A stretch of DNA of 19,871 nucleotides from Sphingopyxis sp. (lineage in GTDB: Bacteria; Pseudomonadota; Alphaproteobacteria; Sphingomonadales; Sphingomonadaceae): contig JAAUPH010000012.1 in NCBI GenBank assembly GCA_012035435.1, positions 1 through 19,871 on the forward strand, in the 5' to 3' direction. The position numbers were made by a program, and so were the translations under genes. Below the pieces are notes generated by a model. It ran no database searches and had not been told where the DNA came from. It saw only the letters and a program-made list of their open reading frames with translations. Shown here in pieces: positions 16,746-19,871 of the stretch (its first letter is position 1; the number at the start of each line of letters is the position of its first letter).

Positions 16746-18331
16746 TTGGCTGAAAATCTGCAACACGATATCATCATCATCGGTTCTGGCGCAGCGGGCC
16801 TCACCGCTGCATTGCTCCTTGCCGAACGGCACAAGGTGCTGGTGCTCGCCAAAGGCGATCTCAACGGCGGGTCGACCGCCTGGGCGCAGGGCGGGATTGC
16901 GGCAGTGCTCGATGCGGGCGACACGTTCGACAATCATATCAATGACACGATGGTCGCGGGCGGCGGGATCAACCGGCGCGAAACGGTGGAGTTTGTTGTT
17001 GAAAATGCCCCGCGCGCGATCGAGCGGCTGGTCGAACTTGGGGTGCCGTTCAACAAGGATGAAGATGCGCTGCATCTGACGCGCGAGGGCGGGCATTCGC
17101 ACCGGCGCATCGTTCATGTCGATGATGCGACCGGCTGGGCGGTGCAGGAAGCGCTGCTAAAGGCCGCCGCCGCCAACCCCAACATCACGTTGCAATCGCA
17201 CCGCGCCGCGATCGATCTCATCACCGGGCGGCATGAGGAACGCTATTCGGGGTCGGGCCGTGTCTGGGGCGCCTATGCGCTTGATGAACAGACGGGCAAG
17301 GTTCATGCCTACACCGGGCGCGCAACGATCCTCGCGACGGGCGGGGCAGGGCGCTGCTACCTCTTCTCAACCGCGCCGCGCGGGGCAACTGGCGACGGCA
17401 TCGCCATGGCGTGGCGCGCGGGCTGCCGCGTCAGCAACATGGAAATGATGCAGTTCCACCCGACCTGCCTCTATAATCTGGATGTCAAAAACTTCCTGAT
17501 TACCGAAGCGGTGCGCGGCGAGGGCGGGATATTGCAGCACCCGCTCACCGGCCACCGCTATATGCCCGATTATGACGCGCGCGCGGAACTGGCGCCGCGC
17601 GATGTAGTGGCACGCGCCAATGACGATCAGATCAAGCGCTTCGGCCTCGACTATGTCCATCTCGACATCAGCCATCAGGACCCCGATTCGTCCGCGGCCA
17701 CTTTCCGAACATTTATGAAAAGCTGATGGGTTTGGGCGTCGACATGACGGTGCAGCCGATCCCGGTTGTGCCCGCGCAGCATTACACCTGCGGCGGGGTG
17801 TTGATCGACCTCAATGGCCGCACCGATCTGCCTGGGCTATACGCTGCGGGCGAGGTCAGCGAGAGCGGGCTGCACGGCGCCAACCGGCTCGCCTCCAACA
17901 GCCTGCTTGAATGTTTCGTTTTCGGTGAGGCGGCGGCGCGCGACATTATGGCACGCTGGGAAGAACTGGGCACGCCCCCACCGATCCGCCCATGGGACGC
18001 CAGCCGCGTCACCGACAGCGACGAAGAAGTGGTGATCAAACAAAACTGGACCGAAATCCGCCGCTTCATGTGGAATTATGTCGGCATCGTCCGCACGACT
18101 AAGCGGCTGGAACGCGCCCAAACCCGCATTCGCATGATGAGCGAAGAGGTCGCCGACTATTACGGCAATTTCCGCGTGACGACCGATCTCATTGAGCTGC
18201 GCAACCTGCTCCAATCCGCCGAACTGATCGTGCAGAGCGCATTGAAGCGCAAGGAAAGCCGGGGGCTGCATTACAACACCGACTATCCCGACACGCTGAT
18301 GGTCGCCGAAGACACCGTGTTGGTGCCGTAG
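16746..18331 (+). CDS. nadB: L-aspartate oxidase (frameshifted in this sequence)
   Basis: This FAD enzyme oxidises L-aspartate to iminoaspartate, the first step of de novo NAD synthesis. It opens MAENLQHDIIIIGSGAAGLTAALLLAE (FAD site). It then has GGSTAWAQGGIAAVL, TREGGHSHRRIVHVDDATG, MEMMQFHPTCLYN, PAQHYTCGGV and LHGANRLASNSLLECFVFG, all characteristic of NadB. The frame breaks at GATTCG (17685-17690). One extra T gives DPDFVRGHFPNIYEKLMGLG, as in known NadB, and a 528-residue protein of normal length. Without correction the first part ends at 17726 and lacks the active-site C-terminus. The start is TTG 16746; an in-frame TAG lies 15 bases upstream. nadA and nadC are not in the window. Confidence 0.9.
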
Positions 18332-18357
18332 GGCGTCCTTGCGCCTCGAATCCAAGA

Positions 18358-19017
18358 ATGTTACTTCATTGCATTGTGGCAGATTTGATATCAGCTTTTT
18401 CGGCGTCGCAGGTTGAACGTCTCACCGGCCTCTCCGCGGCTCAGCTCCGCGATTGGGATTCGGATGGGTTTTTCTTACCGACGTTTGCTGCGGAAAATCG
18501 CCGTTCCCCCTACAGCCGGGTATATTCCTTCGATGATCTCGTAAGCTTGCGCACCTTGGCCTTGCTAAGAAAAAGGCACAACATTCCGCTCACATCGTTG
18601 AAAAAGACCGCAGCCAAGCTGGAGAAGCATTCCGGCCGACCTTGGTCGAGCTTAACGCTATATGTTCTCAATCGCGAGGTTCACTTCAAGAATCCGGATA
18701 CGGGGAAAGTCGAAGGCGCAATTTCGGGGCAACTAGCCGTTCCAATTCCTTTGGGATCGATAGCAGATGATCTGAAATCGAAAATTCATGCGGTGCGTGA
18801 ACGAAGCAGTTCGTCAATCGGTGATGTCGAACAGCATCGATTTGTTGCACATAATCGCAAAGTGGTAGCGGGCACTCGTATCCCGGTAGAGAGCATTGAA
18901 GCGTTCTGGAATGAGGGCTATAGCGTCAAGGATATTATTAAACAATATCCATCCCTTAAGGCCGAAGATGTTGATGCGATAGTACGAAATTCTACCGTTC
19001 GAGCCGACGCTGCATAA
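18358..19017 (+). CDS. DUF433-type antitoxin with N-terminal MerR-like helix-turn-helix
   Basis: The 219-residue protein has an N-terminal MerR-like DNA-binding region: AFSASQVERLTGLSAAQLRDWDSDGFF, then the wing RSPYSRVYSFDDLVSLRTLALLRKR. A middle linker follows (LYVLNREVHFKNPDTGK), and then a C-terminal DUF433 domain with RKVVAGTRIPVESIEAFWNEGYSVKDIIKQYP. DUF433 proteins are commonly paired with PIN-like DUF5615 toxins, as here. The protein probably binds its own promoter and neutralises the toxin. ATG 18358 is used; GTG 18376 (MADLISAFSAS) is an equally plausible start, and neither has a good ribosome binding site. The base composition is visibly more A+T-rich than neighbouring genes, suggesting lateral acquisition. 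Confidence 0.82.
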   Translation: MLLHCIVADLISAFSASQVERLTGLSAAQLRDWDSDGFFLPTFAAENRRSPYSRVYSFDDLVSLRTLALLRKRHNIPLTSLKKTAAKLEKHSGRPWSSLTLYVLNREVHFKNPDTGKVEGAISGQLAVPIPLGSIADDLKSKIHAVRERSSSSIGDVEQHRFVAHNRKVVAGTRIPVESIEAFWNEGYSVKDIIKQYPSLKAEDVDAIVRNSTVRADAA

Positions 19018-19035
19018 CGCCATGAGATTTCCACA

Positions 19036-19422
19036 ATGAAGTTCATGCTGGACGAGAATGTCCCTGCAGCAGTCGCAGAATTTCTTGTCAGTGATGGCCA
19101 CGAAGTCATGTTTTCGCGTGACGCGGTAGGGGAGGGTGAACCGGACCCCGTGGTCGCGTTAGCCGCTCAAGTGAATGAGGCAATATTGATCTCACATGAC
19201 CGCGACATGAGCCGAATTCAGAGACAGTTGTCGGCAGGAAATGCAGCGAGGTTTCCGAAGCTCGATTTGATTATGCTTTCATGTCCAGAGCCAAAATCGT
19301 CCCAAAGGCTGCAAAAGTTTCTTCCTGTTATCCGAGCTGAAATCGAACGCCTCACCGCGACCGAGTGGGAAGAACGACTGAAGATCGACGTTGGCGAACG
19401 AAAGCTGTCGATATTGCATTGA
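19036..19422 (+). CDS. DUF5615 family PIN-like toxin
   Basis: The 128-residue protein begins MKFMLDENVPAAVAEFL, with the early acidic pair expected in the PIN-like fold. It continues HEVMFSRDAVGEGEPDPVV, then AILISHDRDMSRIQ with further acidic residues, as in DUF5615 (Mut7-C/VapC-like) proteins. These are predicted Mg-dependent ribonucleases acting as toxins. It follows the DUF433 gene by 18 bases and shares its A+T-rich composition. The toxin role is inferred from the family and the pairing, not shown by the sequence alone. Confidence 0.82.
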   Translation: MKFMLDENVPAAVAEFLVSDGHEVMFSRDAVGEGEPDPVVALAAQVNEAILISHDRDMSRIQRQLSAGNAARFPKLDLIMLSCPEPKSSQRLQKFLPVIRAEIERLTATEWEERLKIDVGERKLSILH

Positions 19423-19433
19423 TGCCGCCCCTT

Positions 19434-19461
19434 CCCCTTTGGCCTAATCGCGCCTAAGGGG
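19434..19461 (+). promoter_or_regulatory. Hairpin overlapping the ribosome binding site of the helicase gene
   Basis: CCCCTTTGGC (19434-19443) pairs with GCCTAAGGGG (19452-19461), nine pairs with one T-T mismatch and an eight-base loop. The right arm contains the Shine-Dalgarno sequence AAGGGGG of the helicase gene (start at 19466). Folding would hide the ribosome binding site, as in thermosensor-type leaders. Confidence 0.4.
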
Positions 19462-19465
19462 GCCG

Positions 19466-19871
19466 ATGCCTTTTTCGACACTTCCCGCGCTTCTTGGCGA
19501 AGCGATTGCTGCGCGTGGCTATGCCGCGCCGTCCCCCGTTCAGGCCGCGGTGCTCGCGCCCGAGGCCAAAGGGCGCGACCTCATTGTCTCGGCCCAGACC
19601 GGGTCGGGCAAGACGGTGGCGTTCGGTATCGCCATGGCCGACGAGCTTATCCCCGATGGCGAACCTTGCGGCTACAGCCTCACGCCGCTCGCCATCGTCA
19701 TCGCGCCGACGCGCGAACTGGCGCTGCAAGTCAGCCGTGAGCTTGAATGGCTGTATGCCAAGGCGCGGGCGCGGATCGTGACCTGTGTGGGCGGGATGGA
19801 TGCCTCGCGTGAGCGGCGCAATTTGTCGGGCGGCGCGCATATCGTCGTCGGGACGCCGGGCCGCCGTGCGC
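19466..19871 (+). CDS. DEAD-box RNA helicase, N-terminal part
   Basis: 135 residues are visible before the window ends. After MPFSTLPALLGEAIAARGYA the Q motif appears (APSPVQ), then motif I AQTGSGKT, motif Ia APTRELALQ, the GG motif (CVGGMDASRE) and motif Ib TPGR. This is the ATP- and RNA-binding first lobe of a DEAD-box helicase; the DEAD motif itself and the second lobe lie beyond the end. ATG 19466 is supported by AAGGGGG just upstream. The specific paralogue (RhlE, CsdA or other) cannot be told from this part. Confidence 0.9.
   Translation, partial: MPFSTLPALLGEAIAARGYAAPSPVQAAVLAPEAKGRDLIVSAQTGSGKTVAFGIAMADELIPDGEPCGYSLTPLAIVIAPTRELALQVSRELEWLYAKARARIVTCVGGMDASRERRNLSGGAHIVVGTPGRRA

Overview
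The window looks like chromosomal DNA from a sphingomonad (Sphingomonadales, for example Sphingopyxis or Sphingomonas). The evidence is the high G+C content, a TonB-dependent receptor with an -AFAQ signal peptide, tandem DUF4402 proteins, and two copies of an inverted-repeat element with arms like CCTGAGCTTGTCGAAGGA. That arm sequence is one I associate with sphingomonad genomes. The genus is an inference.

Layout, left to right. (1) 1-169: tail of a RecQ-type helicase (HRDC domain). (2) 240-5692, + strand: a seven-helix membrane AraC-type regulator, a fatty acid hydroxylase/sterol desaturase superfamily protein, then a tight four-gene run (TIGR01244-type phosphatase/sulfurtransferase-like protein, small one-helix membrane protein, second hydroxylase resembling alkylglycerol monooxygenase/C5 sterol desaturase, GMC oxidoreductase). 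Membrane di-iron oxygenases followed by an alcohol-oxidising flavoenzyme suggest a lipid or hydrophobic-alcohol pathway. (3) 5950-8313, - strand: a TonB-dependent receptor with a promoter/operator-like region. (4) 8642-10471, - strand: glnK-amtB, preceded by a textbook sigma-54 promoter and followed by a highly structured non-coding stretch ending in a strong terminator. (5) 10638-15580, - strand: EEP-family hydrolase, DUF924 protein, PNPOx-like flavin protein, TldD, a small zf-CHCC zinc protein and two tandem secreted DUF4402 proteins. (6) 15705-18331, + strand: an ABC-2 type ATPase and L-aspartate oxidase (nadB), with a repeat element between them. (7) 18358-19422, + strand: an A+T-richer DUF433/DUF5615 toxin-antitoxin-like pair, probably acquired. 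(8) 19466-end: the start of a DEAD-box RNA helicase.

The main caution is that five recognisable genes are each broken by a single-base shift at a homopolymer run (near 1214, 3405, 11047, 15755 and 17687). Restoring one base, or removing one at 11047, gives a full-length product with family-typical sequence every time. This looks like homopolymer sequencing error rather than gene decay, so these genes are annotated across their full span.

Nothing here is a clearly new large system. The best leads are the hydroxylase/GMC operon behind an intrinsic terminator, the possible small RNA or leader between amtB and the receptor, the palindrome at the receptor promoter, and a hairpin that would mask the helicase ribosome binding site.
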